Counted from the first letter of the stretch, positions 43,202 through 51,985 are shown. The stretch is DNA of 64,000 nucleotides from CAWKCE01 sp032127035 (GCA_963848085.1 CAWKCE010000004.1:186001-250000); one strand, 5' to 3'. Numbers and translations are program-made. The notes: generated by a model from the letters alone, not told the origin.

Positions 43202-44251
43202 ATGTCTGTCATGAAGGCATTGGTGAAGGCGGGTCCTGGCCCGGGTCTGGAGCTGCTCGACGTTCCCAAGCCCACCGTTGGCGGGGGAGAGGTGCTGGTG
43301 CGGGTCCTGCGAACGGGGATCTGCGGCACCGACGTGCACATCCGGGAGTGGGACGACTGGGCAGAGCGAACGGTTCGCCCTCCGTTGGTGATTGGGCACG
43401 AGATCGCCGGCACTGTCGCCGAGGTTGGCGCCGGGGTCGACACGGTCTCCGTGGGCGATGTGGTGAGCATCGAGGGCCACATCGTCTGTGGCCGATGTCG
43501 CAACTGTCGGGCCGGTAGCCGTCAGCTGTGCCCCAACACCGTCAGCGTGGGCGTGAACCGCGACGGGGGGTTCGCCGAGTTCGTCGCGGTTCCAGCGACG
43601 AACGTGTGGCGGCACGGTGCCGACATCGACTTGGACGTCGCTGCCATCTTCGACCCTTTCGGCAACGCCGTGCACTCAGCACTGTCGTTCCCCGTACTCG
43701 GCGAGGATGTCCTCATCACCGGGGCTGGACCCATCGGGATCATGGCCGCGGCTGTGGTGCGCCACGCCGGGGCCAGGCACGTCGTCATCACCGATATCAG
43801 TGACTATCGCCTGAACCTGGCCCGCCGGATGGGCGTCACAGTGGCGGTCGACCCGCGAACCACCCAACTCGCACAGGTCGTCGACGACCTCGCCATGACC
43901 GAGGGCTTCGACGTCGGCCTCGAGATGTCCGGCGCCCCGGAGGCCCTTCACTCGATGCTGGAGGCCATGGCCAACGGAGGTCAGGTCGCGTTGCTCGGTC
44001 TGCCGTCAGGGGACAGCGAGCGCGTCGCGTTCGACTGGGTACGCATCATCACCTCAATGCTCACGATCAAGGGGATCTATGGCCGTGAGATGTTCGAGAC
44101 CTGGTATGCCATGTCGGTACTGGTCAATGCCGGGCTGGACATCACGCCGGTGATCACCCACCGGTTCCACTACACGCAGTTCGATGACGCCTTTGATGCC
44201 GCCGCCCACGGCGGCTCCGGCAAGGTGGTTCTCGACTGGTCGGAGGTGTGA
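43202..44251 (+). CDS. tdh: L-threonine 3-dehydrogenase (zinc-dependent MDR family)
   Basis: This enzyme oxidises L-threonine to 2-amino-3-oxobutanoate with NAD+. The 349-residue product has the catalytic zinc ligands Cys41 (GICGTDVH) and His66-Glu67 (VIGHEIAG), and structural zinc cysteines at 96, 99, 102 and 110. The cofactor domain starts with LITGAGPIGIMAAAVVRHAG. The C-terminal KGIYGREMFETWYAM is diagnostic for Tdh. The start at 43202 is used, with ATG 43211 (MKALVK) as an alternative. It is followed after one base by kbl, the next enzyme of the pathway. Confidence 0.93.
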   Translation: MSVMKALVKAGPGPGLELLDVPKPTVGGGEVLVRVLRTGICGTDVHIREWDDWAERTVRPPLVIGHEIAGTVAEVGAGVDTVSVGDVVSIEGHIVCGRCRNCRAGSRQLCPNTVSVGVNRDGGFAEFVAVPATNVWRHGADIDLDVAAIFDPFGNAVHSALSFPVLGEDVLITGAGPIGIMAAAVVRHAGARHVVITDISDYRLNLARRMGVTVAVDPRTTQLAQVVDDLAMTEGFDVGLEMSGAPEALHSMLEAMANGGQVALLGLPSGDSERVAFDWVRIITSMLTIKGIYGREMFETWYAMSVLVNAGLDITPVITHRFHYTQFDDAFDAAAHGGSGKVVLDWSEV

Positions 44252-44252
44252 G

Positions 44253-45437
44253 GTGCTGCAGGAACTGAGAACGGAGCTGTCCGCCCGGCTTGCCGAGATG
44301 GAGCAGACCGGCGTCTACAAGCCGGAGCGGCTGCTGTCGACACCGCAGGGCACTCATGTTCGCGACGACCGGGGCCGGGAGATCCTCAACCTGTGCGCCA
44401 ACAACTATCTGGGTCTGGCCGACGACCCTCGGGTGGTGGCTGCGGCACACGCCTCCCTCGACCGTTGGGGCTACGGAATGGCCTCGGTCCGCTTCATCTG
44501 CGGTACCCAGGAGGTGCACCGCGAGCTGGAGGACCGGCTGAGCGACTTCCTCGGGTCTGAGGACACGATCTTGTTCCCGTCGTGCTTCGACGCGAACGGC
44601 GGCATCTTCGAGGCCCTGCTGGACGACCGGGACGCCGTCATCTCCGATGCGTTGAATCACGCGAGCATCATCGACGGCGTGCGGTTGTGCAAGGCTCAGC
44701 GCCTCCGCTACGCCAACCGCGACATGGGGGAGCTCGAAGCCCGCCTGCAGGAGGCGGTGAACGCCCGGTACCGGCTGGTGGTCACCGACGGCGTCTTTTC
44801 CATGGACGGCTTCCTGGCGCCGCTGGACGAGATCTGTGCGTTGGCCGACCGGTATGACGCGCTCGTGATGGTCGACGACTCCCATGCGGTGGGTTTCGTG
44901 GGCCCGACAGGTCGCGGCACCCCGGAGCTGTTCGGGGTTACCGACCGCGTCGACGTCATCACCGGCACGTTGGGCAAGGCACTCGGCGGCGCCAGCGGCG
45001 GCTACGTCAGCGGCCGGCGGGAGATCGTCGACCTGCTCAAACAGCGGGCTCGCCCCTATCTGTTCTCCAACAGCGTCGCCCCGCCGGTGGCAGGGACGTC
45101 CATCGCGGTGCTGGACCTGCTCACCGCGTCCGACGAGCTGCGGCAGCGGGTTCATGCCAACGCCGCGAGGTTCCGTGCGGGTATGGCTGCCGCGGGGTTC
45201 GAGCTGCTGCCCGGTGAGCACCCGATCGTCCCCGTGATGTTCGGCGACGCCCTGGTCGCCAGCCGTATGGCGCAGGAGATGTGGGAGCGAGGTGTCTACG
45301 CGGTGGCGTTCTCCTTCCCGGTCGTCCCCCAGGGCAAAGCCCGGATCCGCGTCCAGCTGTCGGCGGCCCACAGCGAGGCCGACGTCGACGCGGCGGTGGC
45401 GGCCTTCGTGGCTTCCCGGGGGGCCATCTCCAGCTGA
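44253..45437 (+). CDS. kbl: Glycine C-acetyltransferase (2-amino-3-ketobutyrate CoA ligase)
   Basis: This PLP enzyme cleaves 2-amino-3-oxobutanoate with CoA into glycine and acetyl-CoA, completing threonine breakdown begun by Tdh. The 394-residue product has LNLCANNYLGLADDPRVVAA, VRFICGTQEVHRELEDRLSD, and the PLP lysine Lys242 in TGTLGKALGGASGG. The residues VDDSHAVGF (208-216) include the aspartate and histidine that hold the cofactor. The GTG at 44253 has GGAGG six bases upstream and is separated by one base from the tdh stop, so the pair is an operon and probably coupled. Confidence 0.95.
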   Translation: MLQELRTELSARLAEMEQTGVYKPERLLSTPQGTHVRDDRGREILNLCANNYLGLADDPRVVAAAHASLDRWGYGMASVRFICGTQEVHRELEDRLSDFLGSEDTILFPSCFDANGGIFEALLDDRDAVISDALNHASIIDGVRLCKAQRLRYANRDMGELEARLQEAVNARYRLVVTDGVFSMDGFLAPLDEICALADRYDALVMVDDSHAVGFVGPTGRGTPELFGVTDRVDVITGTLGKALGGASGGYVSGRREIVDLLKQRARPYLFSNSVAPPVAGTSIAVLDLLTASDELRQRVHANAARFRAGMAAAGFELLPGEHPIVPVMFGDALVASRMAQEMWERGVYAVAFSFPVVPQGKARIRVQLSAAHSEADVDAAVAAFVASRGAISS

Positions 45438-45462
45438 CGGGGCGTCGCCCGCGGCGTCCCGG

Positions 45463-46170
45463 TCAGGCTTCGGTGGCTGGCGCGTCGTCGCTGGTCACCT
45501 GGGTGGTAGCCCGTCCCAGGCGCCCGATTCCGGCCAGCCCGTACCCGACCGAGGGTCCGATCAGGACTGCGAAGGCCACGGTGCCGACCCCTACGGTGCC
45601 GCCGAGCAGCCACCCCAGCCCCAGCACGGTGACCTCGATGGCCAGCCGGACTGGTGTCACGGGAATCCCCGTACGGTGGTGGATCCCGGTCATCCAGCCG
45701 TCGCGAGGACCCGGACCCAGGCCGGTCGTCAGGTACAGACCGCTGCCGAGGCCGATCAGGGAGATGCCGACGAGCACCTCCACGACCTGAAGCGCCACCG
45801 AGTCGGGGCTTGGCAGAAGCGGCACCGTCACGCCCAGGGCGAGTGCGACCAGCGCCGTGTTCGCCAGCGTGCCCAGGCCAGGACGCTCTCTCAAGGGAAC
45901 CCACAGCCCCAACACGACCACGCTGACGAGGAAGGTGGCCCAGCCGATGCCGATGGGGACCTGAGTGTCGAGCCCCTGGGCCAGCACCGTCCAGGGACTG
46001 ACGCCGAGTCCGGAGTCCACGAGGAACGCCTCGCCGGTCCCGAACAGCCACAGGCCCACGGCGAGGACGAGCAGGGTCATGGGGGAGGCGCGCCAGCGGG
46101 AGGGGGCTCGCCAGCGCGTGACGGGCACGGAGCGAGCGGGCAGCCACCTGCGTGACCAGGCGAGTTGCAC
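45463..46170 (-). CDS. YczE-like membrane protein
   Basis: The 235-residue product has about five hydrophobic helices. The first is LLVLAVGLWLFGTGEAFLVD followed by SGLGVSPWTVLAQGL, the YczE/YitT-type motif in which GxSPW follows helix 1. Further on are GISLIGLGSGLYLTTGLGPG and RDGWMTGIHHRTG, again typical. The GTG at 46170 has AAGG seven bases upstream; GTG 46176 is too close to it. The role of this family is unclear; in Bacillus YczE is linked to secondary metabolite production. It is convergent with kbl and divergent from the next gene. Confidence 0.75.
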   Translation of the reverse strand: MQLAWSRRWLPARSVPVTRWRAPSRWRASPMTLLVLAVGLWLFGTGEAFLVDSGLGVSPWTVLAQGLDTQVPIGIGWATFLVSVVVLGLWVPLRERPGLGTLANTALVALALGVTVPLLPSPDSVALQVVEVLVGISLIGLGSGLYLTTGLGPGPRDGWMTGIHHRTGIPVTPVRLAIEVTVLGLGWLLGGTVGVGTVAFAVLIGPSVGYGLAGIGRLGRATTQVTSDDAPATEA

Positions 46171-46192
46171 CGGCACACCTTACGCTCGGCGG

Positions 46193-46582
46193 GTGAGCAG
46201 AACCCGCGTGACGAGGTTGACTGGCGTGTATCACGCCGACGGCGGCGTGCGTGGTGAGCTGACGTATGTCGTCGGCAAGCTGCGGGGGAGGGCGCACTGC
46301 GGGTTGTGCGACATCACCCACAGCCCGGTGCGGCGGAAGAAGGAGTGGGACGCCTACGTCGACGGCCTGCCGGTTCCGTTCGACACCGTCCACCTCAACG
46401 ACCGGTCGGCAGCGGTGCGCGAGCTGACCGAGGGGGAGACCCCGTGCGTGGTCGCCCATACCGAGGTCGGACTGTCGATCCTTGTCCCGGCCTCCGAGCT
46501 CGATGGCTCCGGTGGCGACGTCGGCGCGTTCTCCCAGGTGCTGGCCTCCGCTCTCGACTCCCACGGTCTGACACTGGGCTAG
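46193..46582 (+). CDS. Uncharacterised conserved protein with HCxLCDITH motif
   Basis: The 129-residue product contains LTGVYHADGGVRGELTYVVG, then GRAHCGLCDITHSPVRRKK and EWDAYVDGLPVPFDTVHLND. I recall similar short proteins in other bacteria but no named family. The arrangement H-C-x-x-C-x-x-x-H could bind zinc. The C-terminal part, with CVVAHTEVGLSILVPASELD, looks like a further alpha/beta unit. The GTG at 46193 gives a full-length product. It is divergent from the YczE-like gene, about 20 bases apart. The function is unknown. Confidence 0.6.
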   Translation: MSRTRVTRLTGVYHADGGVRGELTYVVGKLRGRAHCGLCDITHSPVRRKKEWDAYVDGLPVPFDTVHLNDRSAAVRELTEGETPCVVAHTEVGLSILVPASELDGSGGDVGAFSQVLASALDSHGLTLG

Positions 46583-46678
46583 CACCACCGGGCTCGGTGC
46601 CGCGACCCGTCCGATGGGCTCAAGAGCGCCCCCGATGCCGTCGATACGCCCCCAAGGGTCTGAACCCGGGGGTCATGC

Positions 46679-48683
46679 ATGCGTAGATGGAGCCTGACCG
46701 CGACCTTCGCGGTGGTGAGTCTGGTTGCCATGTTCGCAGTCGGCGCACTCCTCATCGTCGCGATCGCGAACCAGGCACGGAACTATGCCCTCTCCGAGGC
46801 GGTTCGGACCGCCGGGGCCTACGTCACGGCCGGGGTTCTGGACGTCGCTTCCCCCGCCAGTCTGACGGGGCGCGCCGAGCTGTCCCCCGTGGACAGAGGG
46901 ACGATCCAGGGCCTTGTCGCGGACCCGTCTGACGGGCTGCGTGCCGTACGGCTGTGGACCGTCGACAGCCAGCTTGTCTTCGCCACCGACGCCGGACAGG
47001 GCCTGTTCCCGGACGGGCTGCGGCTCGACGCGGCGCTCCTCGGGGAACCCGCGCCCAAGGTTGTGGGCGAGCTGGGAGTCGACGGTCGGGAGGAGTCGCG
47101 TTCGCTTTCGGTGTACCTGCCCATCTACCGCACGCAGCGGAGGCGAGCCAGTCGGTGCCGCGGAGGTGGTTCTGGACTACAGCGTCACCGAGGCCGCGGT
47201 GGCCAACGCCGTGAGGCTGGTCGCCGGACTGGTCGCGGCCGGGCTCATCCTGCTGTGGATCCTGCTCTTCCGGACGGTGTCGAACGCCAGTCGCCGCCTG
47301 CGGAGCCACGCGACCGAGAACGCCCGGCTGGCCCTCCTGGACCCCCTCACTGGGCTGCCGAACCGCCGACTGCTCGCGGAACGCATCGACCGTGCCTCGA
47401 TCTCCGCCGCCAGGTCGGGACATCCGATGGGTCTGCTCCTGCTGGATGTCGACGGGTTCAAGGAGATCAACGACACGCTGGGACACGACTACGGCGACCG
47501 TCTCCTCATCGAGGTCGCCGCACGCGTGCGCGGTATCGCACGGGAGACGGACACGGTCAGCCGGCTTGGCGGTGACGAGTTCGCAGTCCTCATGCCGGTT
47601 CTGCGCGACGTCGAGGACGCTGCGGCGCTAGCACGTCGGGTGCTCGGCGTCTTCGGTGTCGCGTTCGACCTCGACGGGATCACTCTCCACGTGGACGCCA
47701 GCATCGGGGTTGCCCTGCTGCCCGACCATGCCGAGGACCAGATGACACTCCTGCGCCACGCGGACGTGGCGATGTACGCGGCGAAGCGGGCCAAGCTCGG
47801 CTACGCGGTGTACTCCACCGAAGGCGACCATCACAGCGCCCAGCGGTTGACTCTGATGGGTGACCTGCGCTTGGCGCTGTCCACGGAGGGTCAGCTGGCA
47901 CTCCACTACCAGCCGAAGATCGACCTGCTGACGGGGCGGGTCGCCGGGCTCGAGGCCCTCATCCGCTGGAACCACCCGGTCGCGGGCGCCATCCCGCCGG
48001 TCGACTTCATCCCGCTGGCGGAGCAGACCGGCATGGTCAGCGACCTCACCCAGTGGGTTCTGGAGCAGGCGGTTGGCCAGCTCCATGACTGGGAGCGCGA
48101 GCGCGCCGGGCTGCCGATGCACCTGGCGGTCAACCTCTCGGCACGCAACCTGCACGAGGCAGACCTGCCGGAACGGGTCCGACAGCTGCTCCACGATGCT
48201 CGAGTCAGCCCGAGCTGCCTCGAGCTGGAGATCACCGAGAGTGCCATCCCGGGTGATGCCGGTCGGGCCCAGGACGCCATGCGGGCGTTGTCGGAGCACG
48301 GCGTGCACCTGGCCGTGGACGACTTCGGTATCGGGAACACCTCGATCAGCCAGCTGCGGAGCTACCCCCTGCGCACCGTGAAGATCGACCGGTCGTTCAT
48401 CCAGCCGCTCATGACCGACGCGGACAGCATCGTTCTGGTCCGGGCGATCATCGACCTGGCGCATGAGTTCGACCTGCTGACCGTCGCGGAGGGCGTCGAG
48501 GACGCGGAGACCGCCGTGGTGCTGCGTGAGCTCGGCTGTGACCTCGCCCAGGGATTCCTGTGGTCCCCCGCCGTCTCGGGGGGTGACCTCCTGGAGGTCG
48601 TTCGCGCCATCGACGAAGCGTCGGAGGCGTCGCCGGTCACCAGTGGTTCTGCGCGAACAACCCGGCCACGTCGCCAGCGGTGA
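46679..48683 (+). pseudogene. GGDEF-EAL c-di-GMP enzyme gene with one frameshift
   Basis: Read across one frameshift near 47127-47145, the product has about 667 residues. An N-terminal helix SLVAMFAVGALLIVAIANQA and external sensor region end before the shift. After it come a second helix LVAGLVAAGLILLWILLFRT, a GGDEF domain (SRLGGDEFAVLMP with an inhibitory RETD placed five residues before it) and an EAL domain starting LALHYQPKIDLLTGRVAGLE with EAL intact. Both catalytic cores look active. If the shift is real, only the cytoplasmic part could be made, from an internal start. The 3' end overlaps the convergent LamG gene by 47 bases. Confidence 0.85.
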
Positions 48684-49578
48684 GAGCCCGGTTCTGCCAA
48701 ACCGCGACCTCGTCGATCCTGCCCGCCAGCTGGTCGTTGGCCGGTACTGCCGGGCCCAGTCCGGCGGTTGAGTCGTAGCCCACCCGCCAGTACCCGTAGC
48801 CGTCCGGTGTCGCAGGGACCGCGGGCGGTGGCTGGTCGGCCGGCTCGTTGCCGGTGTAGACGGCGCCAGCGGTCACGGTGGCGTCGGCGTCCACCTGGAC
48901 GCCGTCCACGTACAGCGCCATACCGGCGGGGCCCAGCGTCCCGACGAGCAGGTGCGGCTGGTTGTCGTTGACTGCGGCGGCGCCTTCGAGCACCGTCCGT
49001 GGCCCGATCCCGACCGAGAACGCCGGCTGCCCGTTCGACTGGAGATACAGGACACGGTCGCGGTTGGCGGACGTCCCCCAGCGAGCCGATCCCATGCCGA
49101 GCACCCAGCCCCCGTCAGCTGTGGAGGTGCGCACCCACGCGCTGACCGTGAACGTGTCCGGGTTGGGGACCGCCGTCGGCTGAACGAGGAACTGCGTGCT
49201 CGCCGGGGTGCCGGGAAGCTCGACACCGTAGGTGTCGTCGCAGTGGATCAGCCCTGGGGTGGCGCTCCCGAACGACAGGCCAGCGCCCCGGACGGTGCCA
49301 TCGGTGCCATTGGTCGTGGCGTCGGCGACTGTCGTGACCGCCGGAGGGGCGGTCTCGGCGAACCGCCAGTAGAAGCTGGGGCTCTCGGCCAACAGCGCCG
49401 CTGCGTAGAGGGGTCCGGCCGGGCAGGCGGCTCGAGTGGTGATGGTGTTCCCACCGACTGTCGCAGCATCGGTGAGCTGGGCGGTTGCGGTGAGTGGCGC
49501 CGTGGCGACGGCCGCGGCGCCGGTGAGGAGGGCTGCCGCGCCGAAGGCGACGCTCCTAGGCCAGGGTCGCGGCGACAT
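48637..49578 (-). CDS. Secreted LamG/concanavalin-like domain protein
   Basis: The 313-residue product begins with an Arg-containing hydrophobic signal region (SVAFGAAALLTGAAAVATAP) and then AQLTDAATVGGNTITT, a SipW-type signal ending. The body is a LamG jelly roll: SFYWRFAETAPPAVTTVADA, FTVSAWVRTSTADGGWVLGM and the closing GRIDEVAVWQNRALTAGDVA. Such domains bind carbohydrates or proteins outside the cell. Its start overlaps the SipW-like gene by 23 bases, so it is the third gene of the TasA-like/SipW/LamG operon. It has no anchor motif and is probably released or attached to matrix fibres (inference). Confidence 0.83.
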   Translation of the reverse strand: MSPRPWPRSVAFGAAALLTGAAAVATAPLTATAQLTDAATVGGNTITTRAACPAGPLYAAALLAESPSFYWRFAETAPPAVTTVADATTNGTDGTVRGAGLSFGSATPGLIHCDDTYGVELPGTPASTQFLVQPTAVPNPDTFTVSAWVRTSTADGGWVLGMGSARWGTSANRDRVLYLQSNGQPAFSVGIGPRTVLEGAAAVNDNQPHLLVGTLGPAGMALYVDGVQVDADATVTAGAVYTGNEPADQPPPAVPATPDGYGYWRVGYDSTAGLGPAVPANDQLAGRIDEVAVWQNRALTAGDVAGLFAQNHW

Positions 49579-50197
49579 CGTCGTGCCGTTGTGAAGGGTT
49601 GGCGGGCACCTGGCTGGTTGCGCGGGCTACACCCGGAGCGGGGCGCCAGGACCAGACCTCGGACAGGAGCAGCAGGAGGAAGGGAGGGGCAAACAGCAAC
49701 AGCTTGCCGGTCAGCGTTCGGGACCAGAGCAGCCATGCGCCGAGGCCTGCATACCCGTCGACCACCAAGAACCTGACCTGTTCGACCGGGGTCAGGTTGG
49801 GGTCGGGGGTGAGATTGCCGTCGCCTTGTGTCTGCACGAAGTAGGCCGGGATCTCGGCGCCTCTGGTGTCCAGAAGCGGGGTGCCGTCGCTGTCGGTCTT
49901 CGGCAGGGTCTTCAGGCCCACGATCCGGTGGGTGACGTACTTGCTGCCTTCCACCGTCTCCTTGAACGTGATGACCTGGCCAACGCGCAGTTGGTCAGGT
50001 GTCACGGGCTCGGCGACGACGGCGGAACCGGCCGGGTACTTGGGATCCATGCTGCCGCTGGTGAGGACCAGCAGGGTCTGGCCACGCATCTCGAAGATCA
50101 GCGGACCGGCGTAGGCAAGGAGAGCGCCGACGAGGGACAGAAGCAGGAGGCCGCGGAAGCCCCACCGCTTGACTGTGCCCCTCGTCGGCGCCTTCAT
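49556..50197 (-). CDS. sipW: SipW-type signal peptidase I
   Basis: The 213-residue membrane protease has a first helix GFRGLLLLSLVGALLAYAGP, the serine motif LVLTSGSMDPKY with Ser49, and THRIVG with His90 in place of the bacterial lysine, as in the archaeal/ER-type SipW enzymes. FVQTQGDGN supplies the final conserved motif. A second membrane helix TGKLLLFAPPFLLLLLSEVW lies near the C-terminus. SipW enzymes cleave special signal peptides of matrix proteins such as TasA. Two bases separate it from the upstream TasA-like gene, and it overlaps the LamG gene, so all three are cotranscribed. Confidence 0.9.
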   Translation of the reverse strand: MKAPTRGTVKRWGFRGLLLLSLVGALLAYAGPLIFEMRGQTLLVLTSGSMDPKYPAGSAVVAEPVTPDQLRVGQVITFKETVEGSKYVTHRIVGLKTLPKTDSDGTPLLDTRGAEIPAYFVQTQGDGNLTPDPNLTPVEQVRFLVVDGYAGLGAWLLWSRTLTGKLLLFAPPFLLLLLSEVWSWRPAPGVARATSQVPANPSQRHDDVAATLA

Positions 50198-50199
50198 TC

Positions 50200-50832
50200 T
50201 CAGTTGTTGGCGGTCTGCTCAGCGTCGAAGGTGAGCGTGATGGTGCTGGTGGCGTTCTGGTACGCGTTACCAGTAGCCAGCGGAAGGCTCACCTGGACAC
50301 AGAGGTTCTCCGACGCCGTGGCGTTGAGCGTCCGGTCACCCGCCTGGAAGCCGGTTGTGCTGCTACCGACGAGAGCGGCCGGTGTGGCCAGGCCGGTCGG
50401 CCCGCCCAGCAGCGTTCCCGCAGCAAGGTTGCCGAGGGTGCAGTTGCCCGGTGTCACACCGCTGTAGATGCTGAGACGTAGCTGGGACCGCAGTCCCTTG
50501 GTGTCAGGGTCGTCTGCGCTGGCTGAGATGGCATAGCGCATCCGCAGCGAACCGGCGTTGTCGACCTGCACGTTGCCGGTCACGACGTCGCCGGGAGCCA
50601 TGTTCCCGGCCGATACGGCCGTGTTGACCGGGGCGGTACTGATTCGGACGGTGCCGGAGGTGAAGTCGTTGGCGCCGAGGGCCTGGGTGTCGGTGAACAG
50701 GGCGCTGGACAGCCCGATACCGACGAACGCCAGCCCGGCGAGTGTGGCTGCCGCGCCGACGCGGCGCCGCCGCTCACGGTGAGGTTGGTCGAGAGGCCGG
50801 TCACGCTCGAGCTCGGCCCACAGGTCGTCCAT
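50200..50832 (-). CDS. TasA-like secreted protein with SipW-type signal peptide
   Basis: The 210-residue product has a charged N-terminus of 26 residues, a hydrophobic segment (about 27-45) and then ALFTDTQALGANDFTSGTV, the SipW-type signal ending. The mature part reads like the TasA/camelysin fold, with VTGNVQVDNAGSLRMRYAIS and LRSQLRLSIYSGVTPGNCTL strands and a C-terminal STITLTFDAEQTANN. TasA proteins form amyloid-like fibres in biofilms. The next genes are its likely peptidase and a LamG protein that shares the signal motif. The fibre role is inferred from the family. Confidence 0.8.
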   Translation of the reverse strand: MDDLWAELERDRPLDQPHRERRRRVGAAATLAGLAFVGIGLSSALFTDTQALGANDFTSGTVRISTAPVNTAVSAGNMAPGDVVTGNVQVDNAGSLRMRYAISASADDPDTKGLRSQLRLSIYSGVTPGNCTLGNLAAGTLLGGPTGLATPAALVGSSTTGFQAGDRTLNATASENLCVQVSLPLATGNAYQNATSTITLTFDAEQTANN

Positions 50833-50967
50833 GGTTCCCCCAAATGCGCAATATGTCGGAGGGCCGCCCTGATGCCGCCCGCCTACACCTCTCCTCTCGA
50901 CGTGCGGTGAGCAGGTGTTGAGGCCGGTGGGCCACCGTCACCCTCTCGGCCCAACTGTGGCCAGCCG

Positions 50968-51123
50968 TCAGTCGGAAGCGGCTCCGGTCACTGACGTCTC
51001 GGCGAGCTGGGACTCGATGGCCTCCAGGCGGGCGTCGAGACGCCGGATGGCGGCCAGTGAGGCGCTCACCATGGCCAGCAGCAGGAACCCGACCACCGGG
51101 TCGAGCCGTGAGGCATCGTCCAC
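50968..51123 (-). CDS. Small single-pass membrane protein
   Basis: The 51-residue product starts DDASRLDPVVGFLLLAMVSA, giving one membrane helix, and continues into a short heptad-like helix AIRRLDARLEAIESQLAETS. The GTG at 51123 has GAGGTAG seven bases upstream, a good ribosome site. I recognise no family. It may form coiled-coil oligomers at the membrane. It lies upstream of the TasA-like operon on the same strand, 135 bases before the 50832 start, and diverges from the TetR gene. It may be a leader of that operon, but this is inference. Confidence 0.5.
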   Translation of the reverse strand: MDDASRLDPVVGFLLLAMVSASLAAIRRLDARLEAIESQLAETSVTGAASD

Positions 51124-51307
51124 TGGGCTACCTCGGCGTCCCCGAATGGCTCGGAGATGACGGTGTGTCGGCCGCGTGGTCGTTGTCCCGCTCTGGGCGG
51201 ATGACGATGTCGGGTAGGACCGTCTGCCCGCCGTGCTCATGGGGGAGGCAGGGGAGCCGAAGGGGGCACACCGGCACGACTTGGTCGCATCCACTCGACG
51301 AATTCGG

Positions 51308-51333
51308 TTGACAGAATCTATACAGCGTATAAG
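51308..51333 (+). promoter_or_regulatory. Putative promoter and TetR operator
   Basis: A consensus -35 TTGACA (51308-51313) is followed by a perfect palindrome TATAC-AGC-GTATA (51319-51331) in an unusually AT-rich patch. The palindrome would lie within the promoter, where a TetR protein would block transcription. The -10 choice is uncertain (TATAAG at 51328-51333 gives a short 14-base spacer). Confidence 0.5.
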
Positions 51334-51343
51334 AATGCCGAAC

Positions 51344-51985
51344 ATGACTAAACCCACGGCTTCGGGGTGGCGTGAGGCACGCCGACAGTCTGCGCGCGAG
51401 GCGATCGTGGACGCCGCGTGGGATCTTGCCCACGAGCAGGGCATGGTGATGTGGTCGCTGCGGGACTTAGCGACCCGAGCGGGTATTACCACCCCCACCG
51501 TGTACGCCTACTTCGACTCCAAGCACGCGATCTACGACGCGATGTTTGGCCGGGCCGCGACGGACTTTGCCGAGGACATGTCCCGGCCGTACGGCGTCGA
51601 AGGCTCGCGTGAGCAGCTCGTCGCCTATTCACGCCGCTTCTTCGAGTTCTGCACGAGCGACGCCCCGCGCTATCAGCTGCTGTTCCAGCGAACGATCCCC
51701 GGGTTCACTCCCACGCCAGAGTCGTATGCGCCCTCAGTTCGTGCCCTGAAGCATCTCAAGCAGATCCTCGCCGACAACGGCATCACGGAGGAAGGCCATC
51801 TCGACCTGGCGACTGCACTGATCGGTGGCCTCGTCTCCCAGCAGATCTCCAACGACCCCGGTGGAATGCGGTGGCTTGGCCTGGCTGACGAGGCCATTGA
51901 GATGTTCCTCGCGCACTGCCAAACCCCTGACGCAACACGCCCACCCACATTGCGACCAAGTCGCACGACAGGAGCCAGAGGATGA
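51344..51985 (+). CDS. TetR-family transcriptional regulator
   Basis: The 213-residue protein has an N-terminal helix-turn-helix domain: QSAREAIVDAAWDLAHEQGM, SLRDLATRAGITTPTVYAYF and DSKHAIYDAMFGRAATDFAE. The C-terminal ligand domain includes RYQLLFQRTIPGFTPTPESY and a late LATALIGGLVSQQISNDPGG, as in TetR_C members near mycothiol-related genes. ATG at 51344 is used, with ATG 51335 an option; both lie just past an AT-rich promoter, so the message may be leaderless. The stop overlaps the next ATG by an ATGA, so it is coupled to the MDMPI-type gene and probably regulates both. Confidence 0.85.
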   Translation: MTKPTASGWREARRQSAREAIVDAAWDLAHEQGMVMWSLRDLATRAGITTPTVYAYFDSKHAIYDAMFGRAATDFAEDMSRPYGVEGSREQLVAYSRRFFEFCTSDAPRYQLLFQRTIPGFTPTPESYAPSVRALKHLKQILADNGITEEGHLDLATALIGGLVSQQISNDPGGMRWLGLADEAIEMFLAHCQTPDATRPPTLRPSRTTGARG

